This document shows positions 47,737 through 58,283 of a DNA stretch of 64,000 nt, piece after piece. This DNA is from Cytophagales bacterium (GTDB lineage: Bacteria > Bacteroidota > Bacteroidia > Cytophagales > Thermoflexibacteraceae). The position numbers and the translations under genes were made by a program. The stretch lies in NCBI GenBank assembly GCA_013299115.1, contig JAAFKA010000009.1:62001-126000 (forward strand), in the 5' to 3' direction. A model generated the notes under the pieces. The model did no database searches. It was not told the origin of the DNA and saw only the letters and a list, made by a program, of their open reading frames with translations. Position 1 is the first letter of the stretch, and each line of letters opens with the position of its first letter.

Positions 47737-49350
47737 TTACAACTTTTCAAATTCGCCTATTGTACTGCCAAAATAAATAAGAAACAAGGCTGGTTTTCCT
47801 GCCTCATTGGTATCAAAACGGACATAAACAGGTTCTAATTTTGTGCTGGCATAGTGTGACACCACCGAAAACCAATTAATTTCTTTGGTATTTTCATAAA
47901 AACTATCTACTACAAACAAATTACTATCTATGGCAGTCAATTTTTTCCTTTCTCCAAATTCCTCTAAATACAAAATGTTATTTGTTGTAACTATTTTTTT
48001 TGAAAATTTATACTCTCCAATCAAGTTTTGTTGCTGATTATCAGCTAATTGGAAGTTGGTTTTCTGTGCTTTTTTATAGGCAAGCAATCCATCTAAATAA
48101 CTTTGTGTATAACTTAATTCTGTACTATCTGCAAGTTGCTGCACTAATTTTGTCCATGTGGTTTCCAAAGGTTCGGTTGTCTGCCAATCTGCTACCAAAC
48201 CTTTTTGGTGAATAGTATCCAAAACCGAAATCTTAGTTTCTGGCACATGAACCTGCAAACTGCCCGACCATAATTGGTGGTGGTGTGTAATGTAGCCATA
48301 ACCTCCTGTATTTTCGCCAACTATTGTTGCTTTTCTGTGTTTGCGGAGCAACAAAGCAAAATATTCACTGATGGAGATTGTTTTTTGGTCTGTTAAAATG
48401 TAAAGATTTTGTTTGAGTAGGCGTAAATTCTTGCCTTTTAGTTGCGAAAAATCTACCAAAGGTCTGTTTACATAGTCCTCAAAATTTCGCCTATTTCGTT
48501 TGCTAATCTTGTGTGGTTTTAGTTTATGTTTTTTGGTATTGAAAAAATCTTGCGTGGTCTTTGTTGGTTTGTGATAAATACTCCCCAAATAGTTTTGCGA
48601 AGGAGGCAAAAAATAACGCAAAAAATCTATCATGGCTATCACATCTCCCTCTCCAGAATCACGAATATCAAGCACAATAGCCTGTGTGTTGTATAAATAA
48701 TGGGCTGCAACAGCCCAAATAGGAATATTGAGTTGCTTATTGTTTATCCAATGCTTTATTTTGATATAGCCAATATTGCCTTCCAATATTTTTAGTTCAG
48801 GAACACCCATTGCGTTGTAGCCTATTTTATGCGTAATGGCTTCGTCTATATGCTCATAAAACCAAACTTTGCCAAACCAACCCCAATTTTTCCAGCCTTT
48901 CAGGTGCTTTTGCAAGGGCAATTCTGATGTACTTCTTGTTTTTTGTAGGGATTGATAGCTGTTTAAAGATTTTTTTCGCCAATTATTTACAATATATTTC
49001 TTTTTAAGTTGGTTGTTATTCTTTTCTACGGGTGAAGCAAAAAAAACTTCAAAATGTTTATCCTGTAAAACACTCTGAATATCATGAGAAATTTGTAACA
49101 AATAGTTGATAGCATTATCAGCATACTTGTCATAATAACCCTCATTGGTATGAGTAGTAACCAAGTTATAGGCTTTTTTTGCAGTCACACTGTCTATGTA
49201 ATGATGCAACAATAGAGAATCAAGAAAATTTTTGATAAGTATTCTATCGTCTTGTTCTATGTTTTGCACAGGACTTTGGGCATGGGCTAACGAGCCAATA
49301 AAGCAGGAAAAAATAATGAAATAAAAGAGAAATATTTTTTTCATTTGCAA
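47737..49350 (-). CDS. S41-family peptidase (C-terminal-processing-like), secreted
   Basis: 537 residues, signal peptide (MKKIFLFYFIIFSCFIGSLA, after an M-Q). An N-terminal helical part is followed by the S41 protease domain (about 185-410): NIGYIKIKHW, AIVLDIRDSGEGD, ILTDQKTISISEYFALLL with the likely nucleophile Ser, and ATIVGENTGGYG. There is no obvious PDZ domain, as in the IRBP-like branch. Processing peptidase in the periplasm or at the surface; a link to the nearby peptide locus is possible but unproved. Confidence 0.75.
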   Translation of the reverse strand: MQMKKIFLFYFIIFSCFIGSLAHAQSPVQNIEQDDRILIKNFLDSLLLHHYIDSVTAKKAYNLVTTHTNEGYYDKYADNAINYLLQISHDIQSVLQDKHFEVFFASPVEKNNNQLKKKYIVNNWRKKSLNSYQSLQKTRSTSELPLQKHLKGWKNWGWFGKVWFYEHIDEAITHKIGYNAMGVPELKILEGNIGYIKIKHWINNKQLNIPIWAVAAHYLYNTQAIVLDIRDSGEGDVIAMIDFLRYFLPPSQNYLGSIYHKPTKTTQDFFNTKKHKLKPHKISKRNRRNFEDYVNRPLVDFSQLKGKNLRLLKQNLYILTDQKTISISEYFALLLRKHRKATIVGENTGGYGYITHHHQLWSGSLQVHVPETKISVLDTIHQKGLVADWQTTEPLETTWTKLVQQLADSTELSYTQSYLDGLLAYKKAQKTNFQLADNQQQNLIGEYKFSKKIVTTNNILYLEEFGERKKLTAIDSNLFVVDSFYENTKEINWFSVVSHYASTKLEPVYVRFDTNEAGKPALFLIYFGSTIGEFEKL

Positions 49351-49467
49351 AAAGATAAGACTCTTACCCCAAATAGACTAACACTCAAATTACGATATTT
49401 TCAAGATGAAATTTCTAAAATAAGGTCTTTAAAGTTCAATCCAAAGTTAGGTAAGAGCCAAGTAAAA

Positions 49468-49536
49468 TTAGAAACAACCAATACAAGCAGGGCTACCTTC
49501 ACATATACGTAAGGCTCTTTCAGTACCTCCTACTGA
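49468..49536 (-). pseudogene. Possible peptide-precursor remnant at the end of recN
   Basis: Beyond the recN stop (TAG at 49530-49532), another minus-strand frame reads SVGGTERALRICEGSPACIG then CF and a TAA. It resembles a Gly-Gly leader end and a core with three cysteines, like the precursor at 45612-45818. No leader precedes it because that part lies in recN. It could be coincidence. Confidence 0.35.
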
Positions 49537-51188
49537 TAAATAGCCAACAATTCCTTCGCACTTTCGTAAGCCGTTTGGCTTGGTTTTGCTCCGCCAATCA
49601 TTTGGGCTATTTCGTGTATTTTTTCATCGGCAGAAAGTTGGCGAATTTTACTTACAGTTTTGTCCGTAGAGTTGTCTTTATACACATAATAATGTGCCTC
49701 TCCATTCGATGCCATTTGGGGCAAGTGCGTAATCACAATTAACTGGTGGCGTGCAGCCATTCGGTTCATCATTTTCGATACCTTAATTGCTACTTCGCCC
49801 GAAATACCTGTGTCTATTTCGTCAAAAATAATAGTAGGCAAAGCTGTTTTGCCCGCCAAAATATATTTTACGCAAAGCATTAAACGTGAAAATTCGCCAC
49901 CCGAAGCCACATTTTTAAGGTTTTCGGGCTTTTTGCCTTTGTTGGCACTGAATAAAAGTTCTATCTGGTCGTTGCCTGTGGGTTCGTAGGCTGTGGTTTG
50001 GTGTTGCAACACCACTTTTGCATTGGGCATACCCAAATCTGCCAATAAATTGTTGATTTCGGTTTCTATCAAAGGCAGGGCAGCCAAACGAGAGGCACTC
50101 AACAGGTCTGCACTTTGTTTCACTTGGGCTAAGGCTTGGGCTGTGGTTTGTTTGGCAGCAGCTATTTCGCCATCGAGATTTAGCACTAAACTCACTTTCC
50201 TATCTAATTCGTTTCGCAAAGCCACCAACTCCGCCACCGAGAGTTTTGCGTGTTTCTTTTGCAAATTATACAACAAACTTAGTTGCTCTTGCAACTGACC
50301 CATTTTCTCCTCATCTGTAAACAATTTTTCTTCCTCTACCTCTATTTCTTTTACAATATCTGCCAACTCTATGCTTACACTTTGCAGACGGTCTGCCATA
50401 TTTTGGTATTTTTCGGCATAATTTCCAATTTGGTTTAGCTGCACCAAAGTAGCTTTGATATTTTTTACTGCCCCATATTCGCCATCGGTGAGGTATTGCA
50501 AGGAAACAGCCAATTTAGATTTTATATCCTCTACATTTTCCAAAACCTCCAATTCCTGTTCTAAGTTTTGTTGGTTGAGGTTGTCCAACTTGGCTTTTAG
50601 CAATTCGTCTAACAAAAACTTGTTGTAATCCAATTCTTTTGATAAGCCTTCGGCTTCGGCTACCAATTTTTTGTAGGCTTGTTCTGCTTTTTTGTACTCT
50701 TTGTAGTGGTTTTGGTAGGTGTGCAACAAAGGCAGATGTTGGGCAAAAGCATCGACAATGCCTAATTGATATTCGTTAGAACCCAACTGTTGCGTGTCGT
50801 GTTGCGAGTGAATATCCATCAGTTTCACCCCAATTTGTTTGAGCAAATCCAAATTGGCGGGGGTGTCGTTGATAAAAGCACGAGATTTGCCCGCAGGCGT
50901 AATTTCGCGTCTTATGCAGCATTGGTTGTCATAATCTATGTCGTTTTCCTCCAAAAGTGCTTGCAAACCATAGCCTTCTACATTGAAAACTCCTTCTATC
51001 ACACACTTTTCGTTTTCGTCAAACAGCACTCTGGTTTCGGCTCTGTTGCCCAGCAACAGCCCCAAAGCACCTAAGACAATGGACTTACCAGCTCCTGTTT
51101 CACCTGTGATGATGTTGAGAGTCTTGGCAGGCGTGATTTCAAGCTGCTGTATCAACGCATAGTTCTTGATAGACAACTGTTTTAGCAT
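49530..51188 (-). CDS. recN: DNA repair protein RecN
   Basis: 552 residues, normal length. N-terminal Walker A GETGAGKS (29-36), coiled-coil arms in the middle (about 150-350), then the ABC signature SGGEFSRLML, Walker B PTIIFDEIDTGISG, and HLPQMASNGEAHYYV. SMC-like protein for double-strand-break repair. It is a single gene with no stop-site anomaly except the remnant at its end. Confidence 0.95.
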   Translation of the reverse strand: MLKQLSIKNYALIQQLEITPAKTLNIITGETGAGKSIVLGALGLLLGNRAETRVLFDENEKCVIEGVFNVEGYGLQALLEENDIDYDNQCCIRREITPAGKSRAFINDTPANLDLLKQIGVKLMDIHSQHDTQQLGSNEYQLGIVDAFAQHLPLLHTYQNHYKEYKKAEQAYKKLVAEAEGLSKELDYNKFLLDELLKAKLDNLNQQNLEQELEVLENVEDIKSKLAVSLQYLTDGEYGAVKNIKATLVQLNQIGNYAEKYQNMADRLQSVSIELADIVKEIEVEEEKLFTDEEKMGQLQEQLSLLYNLQKKHAKLSVAELVALRNELDRKVSLVLNLDGEIAAAKQTTAQALAQVKQSADLLSASRLAALPLIETEINNLLADLGMPNAKVVLQHQTTAYEPTGNDQIELLFSANKGKKPENLKNVASGGEFSRLMLCVKYILAGKTALPTIIFDEIDTGISGEVAIKVSKMMNRMAARHQLIVITHLPQMASNGEAHYYVYKDNSTDKTVSKIRQLSADEKIHEIAQMIGGAKPSQTAYESAKELLAIYQ

Positions 51189-51278
51189 AGTTTTTGGTCG
51201 TAGTTGCGGTTACTGTGTTTGGTTGCAAAATTATTAGGTTTTATTTAAAAAATGAAATTTTTTAAATAAAATCTATTA

Positions 51279-52538
51279 CTAATTTATTTTTCTGCGCACA
51301 AACCACTGGTCGTTGATAGTTAAGCCTAAGTTGAATCTAAAAAAATTTTCTTGCACCAAGTTTTTTTCTGTTGTGCCTCTTTGCCCTAAGATTAATGCAA
51401 TGTTAGCACTCGAAATTCCTCGCATAAAGGGCATGGAGAACCCCAAAGATACACTTTTTTCGTCAAGCTGTATTCCACTAACTAACGATGGAAGTTGCGA
51501 ATAGTTGATACCTGCCCGATAAGTAATCCTTGCCAAATAATTGTCTATCGAATTGGTGTTGGGTGTCCATTCGCCACCTGCCGAAATTTGGAAGGTGTTT
51601 GCTAAACTTACTGCTCTTACACCTTTGTAATCTCGCCAATCTTGCGTAGTGAAATCTATGCCAATGAGGTAATGAAAAGGTCTTTCGAAACTCAAACCAA
51701 AGCCGTATTTGGGAGGAACATACAAGGTGCCTATTCTATCTTGTGGTCTGGACAAAGTATCAGTGGAAATCAAGACATCGAAACGACTTAGGCGTTGGCG
51801 TGCCTGGAAATTACGGGTGCTAAGGGTTGCCCCTACATCATAAGTTACACCAAAATTCAAAGATTTGTCTTTGCCAACGGGCATACGGTAAACCGAGCCT
51901 AACTTGAAAGAAAAGTCGTTGATATTGGTTTGGTCTAAAAGTTGGGTTTTATAACTACTCAAGCCATCATTGACAAAAGATTGGGATTGATTTTTAAGAA
52001 AACCAAAATTGTAATTGACCCTTGCTCCTACATACAAATCTTTTACCAAATTCCAACCTGCCGACAAATAGGCTTGATTCATGCCCCCAGAGCCAATATA
52101 GGTGTATTCTATAAATGCAGGAGAATTTGGTAGTAATTCCTCACTTCGGTTGTTGTAATTGACAATGGAGTAAGGTGTAAGCCCTCCTCCTATGGTAACT
52201 TTGCGGGCTATTGGAAAGCCAAAAGTTAGCCCACCTAAATTGCCTGTTTGGGTGGCTTGCAAATCTGTATTAGTAATTAGGTTTTTACTCTCTGCCCAAA
52301 AAGCAGCTTCAAAAAAAGTAAGTTTGTTGCGTGCCATCAAAGCAGGATTGACAATATTGGCGTAGGCTTGGCTGGATGATGCAATGCCAATGCCACCCAT
52401 GCCTATATTGTAAAGCCCACCCCTGTCGGTCAATTCGCCTAACACAAAACGTGAATAAGGTGAATTGCCATTTTGGGCTATGCTGGGCAAGGTAACACAG
52501 CACAGGGCAAGGGCAGCAAATAAGTTGATTAACTTCAT
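51279..52538 (-). CDS. Outer-membrane barrel protein, FadL-like
   Basis: About 419 residues from ATG 52538, which starts the signal peptide MKLINLFAALALCCVTLPSI; an upstream ATG at 52556 adds six unlikely residues. Mature part: SPYSRFVLGELTDRGGLYNI and GMGGIGIASSSQAYANIVNP, typical of Bacteroidota outer-membrane proteins of the FadL/PorV-like group, then regular barrel strands. Cargo or role unknown. Confidence 0.75.
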   Translation of the reverse strand: MKLINLFAALALCCVTLPSIAQNGNSPYSRFVLGELTDRGGLYNIGMGGIGIASSSQAYANIVNPALMARNKLTFFEAAFWAESKNLITNTDLQATQTGNLGGLTFGFPIARKVTIGGGLTPYSIVNYNNRSEELLPNSPAFIEYTYIGSGGMNQAYLSAGWNLVKDLYVGARVNYNFGFLKNQSQSFVNDGLSSYKTQLLDQTNINDFSFKLGSVYRMPVGKDKSLNFGVTYDVGATLSTRNFQARQRLSRFDVLISTDTLSRPQDRIGTLYVPPKYGFGLSFERPFHYLIGIDFTTQDWRDYKGVRAVSLANTFQISAGGEWTPNTNSIDNYLARITYRAGINYSQLPSLVSGIQLDEKSVSLGFSMPFMRGISSANIALILGQRGTTEKNLVQENFFRFNLGLTINDQWFVRRKIN

Positions 52539-52777
52539 GAGGTCTTGAATTTTCAAAAAACGGTAGCAAAGCTATGAAAAAAAATCAAGGCTGCAAAAAA
52601 GTATTGACTTTGCACAAGGATTTATAAAAATTTAACTTTTGAATAGCATTTTATATAAAATACTTCGTGTATATTTTCAACGTTTTTTTTCAACATTTTT
52701 TGCCTTACCTCTCTATCGAGGTCTGAGTTAGCTCCACGTTAATGCCCAAATGCTCTTTATGTATTGCAATAAAACAA

Positions 52778-53695
52778 TTACAAAGATTTTATGAAGGTTG
52801 CTACAGCTTTCTGAGTAACTTTTGCTGCACTGACAAACCTCTGAAAATTACCTGATAGTATAGACCTTACCATTCTTCTTAGTAATGTTTTAAAAACTAC
52901 TTGGTGAATGTAAATGACATACTTATCCTGAAAAGACAAGACATGGCTATAATTTTGGTCTATATTTAGGGTTTCTATAATATCTGTGTGGTTCAAAAAG
53001 TTTTTAGATGACACACTACCCTCATGTTGTCTATATAACATGAGTGACTTAGGCAAATACTCTATGTTCCAACCCTCTGCTAATACACGTAATAATAAAT
53101 CATAGTCTCCTTTTTGAACCATTCCTTTGGGCAGACCACCTAATTCTCTGAAAGTTTTTACCCTGAAAGCACAGCAGGAGTTATGCCACCAGCATCCCAT
53201 AAACATAGTGTTTTTTATAGACTGATGATTGCCTTCTATCATTATTGAGCCTGTCTTATCATAAGTATTATCTCCTGTTTCAAATATCTGATGCCCATCA
53301 TAACTGTGATAACTGCCTGCTATGATACCTGTTCTATCATCGGCTTTATCTATGTGTTTAATAAAAGTTTCCAAAAAGTCGGGTGTAGGCACATTGTCCC
53401 CATGCATATTAAAATACCATTCGATAGAGGAATCTAAGCCAAATACGGCTGTTGTAACATTCATCATCTCCCCTAAATTTTTTTCCCTTTGTTCGAATTT
53501 TAGAGGTGGTTCTGTTAGTTGCCAGCTCTGACGAACCAGATCCAGCGTATTATCAGGTGTGCAATCATCAGCTATGACCACACAAGCCACTCGGCTAAGG
53601 GCTTCCTTTGATTGTTTTTGAAATGCTTCTAAAGTTTCTACTATGGTAGGAGCAGCTTTATAACAAGGTATTAAAATAGCTAAATTTTTTTTCAT
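52778..53695 (-). CDS. Glycosyltransferase family 2
   Basis: About 305 residues from ATG 53695, just before KKNLAILIPCYKAAPTIVET; the longer frame from 53719 adds MSDNFLWN and is less likely. GT-A motifs: VVIADDCTPDNTLDLV, EWYFNMHGDNVPTPDFLE (DXD-type, with HGDN), and WWHNSCCAFRVKTFRELGG with GDYDLLLRVLAEG. Transfers a sugar to a surface glycan. No partner genes adjacent. Confidence 0.85.
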   Translation of the reverse strand: MKKNLAILIPCYKAAPTIVETLEAFQKQSKEALSRVACVVIADDCTPDNTLDLVRQSWQLTEPPLKFEQREKNLGEMMNVTTAVFGLDSSIEWYFNMHGDNVPTPDFLETFIKHIDKADDRTGIIAGSYHSYDGHQIFETGDNTYDKTGSIMIEGNHQSIKNTMFMGCWWHNSCCAFRVKTFRELGGLPKGMVQKGDYDLLLRVLAEGWNIEYLPKSLMLYRQHEGSVSSKNFLNHTDIIETLNIDQNYSHVLSFQDKYVIYIHQVVFKTLLRRMVRSILSGNFQRFVSAAKVTQKAVATFIKSL

Positions 53696-53806
53696 ATTCC
53701 ACAAGAAATTGTCGGACAATCATTCATATCAATTAACATGGTCGCAAAATTAATACATTTTGTTAGTTTCACAATTTTTATGTTTCAATTTTATTTACCT
53801 ATAAAA

Positions 53807-55149
<1,343 letters not shown>

Positions 55150-55174
55150 GGATAAAAATAGATACAAAGAGTTT

Positions 55175-55206
55175 AAGAGGCTACTACAAAATTGTGTAGC
55201 CTCTTT
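55175..55206 (+). terminator. Terminator of enolase
   Basis: AAGAGGCTAC pairs with GTAGCCTCTT (10 bp) around TACAAAATTGT, followed by TGTTAATAAAA. It lies 26 bp after the enolase stop. Confidence 0.75.
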
Positions 55207-55265
55207 GTTAATAAAAAGTCAATAGCCTAATTTGGTGCCTTTGTAATAAAAATTATTAGTATTTT

Positions 55266-55295
55266 TTGCAAAATCTATACAAAGCACTATATTTG
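55266..55295 (+). promoter_or_regulatory. Promoter of the small protein gene
   Basis: TTG 55266-55268, 19 bases, TATATTTG 55288-55295; start codon at 55329. Confidence 0.6.
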
Positions 55296-55328
55296 CAATC
55301 CAATTTTAAATCGTACAAAAAAAATATC

Positions 55329-55478
55329 ATGGGTATCACAAGACTGAAAAGAAAAGACCGCAAAAATGCTGCAAGAGCCAACCAAAGAGTGGCAGATATT
55401 AAACGCCTAACTGCAAAACCTGTTATCAAAAACATAGATGTAGAGGCTATCAAAAAATCTTTTGCAGAAAAAGCCTAA
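55329..55478 (+). CDS. Small basic protein of unknown function
   Basis: 49 residues from ATG 55329 (MGITRLKRKDRKNAARANQR). Very basic at the N-terminus, with an acidic end (VEAIKKSFAEKA). It has its own promoter and a strong terminator, so it is a real gene. A widespread small Bacteroidota protein of this kind is likely, but the family is not named here. The position of the start is set by the promoter, 34 bp upstream. Confidence 0.7.
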   Translation: MGITRLKRKDRKNAARANQRVADIKRLTAKPVIKNIDVEAIKKSFAEKA

Positions 55479-55497
55479 CTAATTGCTTTTGCTTTTG

Positions 55498-55540
55498 CAA
55501 AACCTTACAGAATTTTAATAATTTTGTAAGGTTTTGTTTG
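55498..55540 (+). terminator. Terminator of the small protein gene
   Basis: CAAAACCTTACA pairs perfectly with TGTAAGGTTTTG (12 bp) with TTTGTTG after it. Confidence 0.8.
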
Positions 55541-55627
55541 TTGTAAACAATTTAGAAAATTAAGCAACATCATTTGAAATATAAACTTTATCTTGTCTGT
55601 CTTATTTACAATTTACAACCAACTATT

Positions 55628-56005
55628 TTGGACACTCTACTTGTTTTTATTCGACACCGTTTGCAAAGTTTTTTATATGCCTTTAAAGGACTTGCCTTAT
55701 TCTTTAACTCCCAGTTACACGCAAAAATTCATAGTCTGGCAGCAGCTTTTGTGATACTATTGGGCTGGCTTTTCCAACTATTTTGGTATGAATGGGCTTT
55801 ATTGGTGGTGGCAATTGGGCTGGTTTTTTTGGCTGAAACTTTTAATACAGCTATCGAGTTTTTGGTCAATTTTGTTTCTCCTGATGATAACGAGCAGGCA
55901 GGAAAAGTGAAAGATTTGGCTGCGGGAGCTGTTTTATTGGCTGCCCTAACAGCTTTCATTATTGGGTTATTGATTTTTGTTCCTAAATTTATGCGAATAA
56001 TCTAA
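55628..56005 (+). CDS. Diacylglycerol/undecaprenol kinase (DgkA family)
   Basis: About 125 residues if the TTG at 55628 is used (IRHRLQSFLYAFKGLALFF); a TTG at 55574 would give 143 residues and no ATG is available. Three membrane helices and the family motif ETFNTAIEFLVNFVSPDDNE, followed by KVKDLAAGAVLLAALT, are present. Phosphorylates diacylglycerol or undecaprenol in the inner membrane. It ends 6 bp before the glycosyltransferase gene. Confidence 0.8.
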   Translation: MDTLLVFIRHRLQSFLYAFKGLALFFNSQLHAKIHSLAAAFVILLGWLFQLFWYEWALLVVAIGLVFLAETFNTAIEFLVNFVSPDDNEQAGKVKDLAAGAVLLAALTAFIIGLLIFVPKFMRII

Positions 56006-56011
56006 AAAAAT

Positions 56012-57106
56012 ATGCCTTCCATTCTTTTTGTATCCTTGCATCGTCCTGACCGCAGCCCTTCGCAGAGGTTTCGTTATGAGCAGTATCTCGACTATTTGGC
56101 AGCTAATGGCTTTGACTACGATTTTTCTTACTTGATAACAGCCGAAGACGACCAACCTTTTTATAGCAAGGGCAACTACCTGAAAAAATTGCAAATCCTA
56201 TTAAAAAGTATAGAAATCAGGTTATTTGATGTGGCAATGGCAGGTCGTTATGACATTATTTTTGTGCAAAGAGAGGCTTTTATGTTGGGTACGGCTATTT
56301 TCGAAAAATTATATGCTCGCAGCAAAGCCAAATTAGTTTTTGATTTTGACGATTCTATTTGGTTGCACAACGTATCGGAGGCAAATAAAGTGTTAGGTTT
56401 TTTGAAAAGTGGCAACAAAACCAAAGAAATTATTAAAGTAGCTGCTATGGTGTTTGCGGGCAACCAATATTTGGCTGATTATGCTTTGCAATATAACCCA
56501 AATGTGAAAATAGTGCCTACAACGGTGGATACAGATAAGTTTTGCCCTGCCAATAATTTATCTGTTGGTGAGGATAAAAAACCTATCGAAATTGGCTGGA
56601 CAGGTAGTTTCAGTACCATCGAGCATTTGCGTTTTGGTTTGCCAGTACTGTATCAAATCAAAGAGAAATATGGCGAAAAGGTGAGTTTCAAAGTCATTGG
56701 AGATAGCAATTTTGCCGACCCTATTTTGGGCATACAGGGCATAGCTTGGAACAGTGCCACCGAAGTAATAGACCTTCAAAGCATAGCCATAGGCATCATG
56801 CCCCTGCCCGATAACGAATGGACAAAAGGCAAATGTGGGTTTAAAGGCTTGACTTACATGAGTTTAGCTATTCCGACTGTCATGGCTGCTGTTGGGGTAA
56901 ACAACCAAATTATTAGTGAGGGGCAGAATGGTTTTTTGGCAACAACAGAACAAGAATGGATAGAAAAATTGTCTTTGCTCATAGAAAATCCTGCACGCTG
57001 CCAGCAGATAGGCACAGCAGGAAGACAAACTGTTATAGAGAGCTATTCTATTTTTTCGCAGAGAGATAAGTACGTAAAATATTTTAGAGAAGTATTAGCT
57101 CAATAA
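56012..57106 (+). CDS. Glycosyltransferase family 4 (GT-B)
   Basis: 364 residues. The N-terminus opens with FVSLHRPDRSPSQRFRYEQY, then DIIFVQREAFML, LVFDFDDSIW, and the C-terminal Rossmann half has IGWTGSFSTIEHL, IGIMPLPDNEWTKGKCGFKG with LTYMSLAIPTVMAAVGVN and GQNGFLATTEQEW. Nucleotide-sugar-dependent transfer to a surface glycan. Short gap to the DgkA gene suggests co-transcription. Not paired with a polymerase. Confidence 0.85.
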   Translation: MPSILFVSLHRPDRSPSQRFRYEQYLDYLAANGFDYDFSYLITAEDDQPFYSKGNYLKKLQILLKSIEIRLFDVAMAGRYDIIFVQREAFMLGTAIFEKLYARSKAKLVFDFDDSIWLHNVSEANKVLGFLKSGNKTKEIIKVAAMVFAGNQYLADYALQYNPNVKIVPTTVDTDKFCPANNLSVGEDKKPIEIGWTGSFSTIEHLRFGLPVLYQIKEKYGEKVSFKVIGDSNFADPILGIQGIAWNSATEVIDLQSIAIGIMPLPDNEWTKGKCGFKGLTYMSLAIPTVMAAVGVNNQIISEGQNGFLATTEQEWIEKLSLLIENPARCQQIGTAGRQTVIESYSIFSQRDKYVKYFREVLAQ

Positions 57107-57137
57107 CCTCTTGTTGCATTTCAAAGCTAAATTTACC

Positions 57138-58250
57138 TCAAATTAAACATAGTTGAACTTTATCACAAATTTCGGTTATTTGTGTTGCTGTTAAGTACGG
57201 ATACATTGGCAAACTCAAACAAGTAGCTGCAATTTCTTCTGCAATAGGAAAATCTCCTTTTTGGTAGCCCAAATGCTGGTAAGCCTCCTGCAAATGTGGT
57301 GGAATAGGGTAGTGAATCAGACTACCAATGCCGTTATCTGTTAAAAACTGTTGTAGTTCATTGCGTTTTTCAGTTCTGACCACAAACAAATGATAGACAT
57401 GGCTTGCGTTTTCAACTGTTTTCGGCAACACTAACTTTCCTGCCTCTGCTAAGGGTTGCAATTCTTGCAGATATTGTTGGGCTATTCGCAGCCTATCAGT
57501 TGTCCAATCTTGCAAATAGTTTAGTTTCATAGAGAGCAGCCCAGCTTGCAGTTCGTCTAAACGTGAATTTAGCCCAATCACTTCGTTGTAATATCTTTTT
57601 TGTGAGCCATAATTACGGTAGGTCATGCAATCTGTTGCCCATTTTTCGTTGTCTGTTGTCATTGCCCCTGCATCGCCCAAAGCCCCTAAATTTTTTGTAG
57701 GATAAAAACTCGTGGCATTGATATGCCCAAAACTGCCTGTTAGTTTGCCTTTGTAGGTTGCCAAATGTCCTTGTGCGTTGTCTTCCACCACAAAAAGGTT
57801 ATGTTTGTTAGCAATTTCCATGATTTTTTCCATTTCGCAAGCCTGTCCATACAAATGCACAGGCATAATAGCTTTGGTATTTTTTGTTATGGCTGCCTCT
57901 AATACATCAGGATTGAGGTTATAGGAATTGATTCTTGGCTCAACAAAAATAGGAGTTGCCCCAACAAAAGAAATTGCCAATACCGTAGCAATATACGTAT
58001 TGGAAGGGACAATTACCTCATCTCCTTCGCCAATACCCAGCACTTTGAGGGCAATATGCAAAGCATCTAACCCATTGGCAACGCCAATACAGTGTTTGGT
58101 TTGGTTGAGTGCTGCATACTGTTTTTCAAAGTTCTTGACCATATTTCCCAACATATAATATTGAGAGTCATAAAAATTTTCAAAAGTCTTTATAGCTTCC
58201 TCACGTAGTTGTGGGTGCGTGGTGGCAAAGGAATTGAATGGAATTTTCAC
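57138..58250 (-). CDS. DegT/DnrJ/EryC1 sugar aminotransferase (FdtB/QdtB-like)
   Basis: 370 residues of a PLP-dependent aminotransferase. Motifs: GVANGLDALHIALK, VPSNTYIATVLAI, FVVEDNAQGHLATY (Asp and Gln contacts) and the Schiff-base lysine in ATSFYPTKNLGALGDAG (Lys186), then YRNYGSQKRY and LNSRLDELQAGLL. It fits the transaminases making dTDP-3-amino-3,6-dideoxyhexoses. A FdtA/QdtA-like ketoisomerase gene two genes upstream supports this. It is the last gene of the set. Confidence 0.85.
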   Translation of the reverse strand: MKIPFNSFATTHPQLREEAIKTFENFYDSQYYMLGNMVKNFEKQYAALNQTKHCIGVANGLDALHIALKVLGIGEGDEVIVPSNTYIATVLAISFVGATPIFVEPRINSYNLNPDVLEAAITKNTKAIMPVHLYGQACEMEKIMEIANKHNLFVVEDNAQGHLATYKGKLTGSFGHINATSFYPTKNLGALGDAGAMTTDNEKWATDCMTYRNYGSQKRYYNEVIGLNSRLDELQAGLLSMKLNYLQDWTTDRLRIAQQYLQELQPLAEAGKLVLPKTVENASHVYHLFVVRTEKRNELQQFLTDNGIGSLIHYPIPPHLQEAYQHLGYQKGDFPIAEEIAATCLSLPMYPYLTATQITEICDKVQLCLI

Positions 58251-58283
58251 AAAATATTTGGAGTTAAAGATGAAATTGTTTGT

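Noticed and set aside
47737-49350. S41 protease as the maturation enzyme of the peptide precursor
   Set aside because: Only proximity supports it; it is not in the precursor operon and the leader has a Gly-Gly site normally cut by C39 enzymes.
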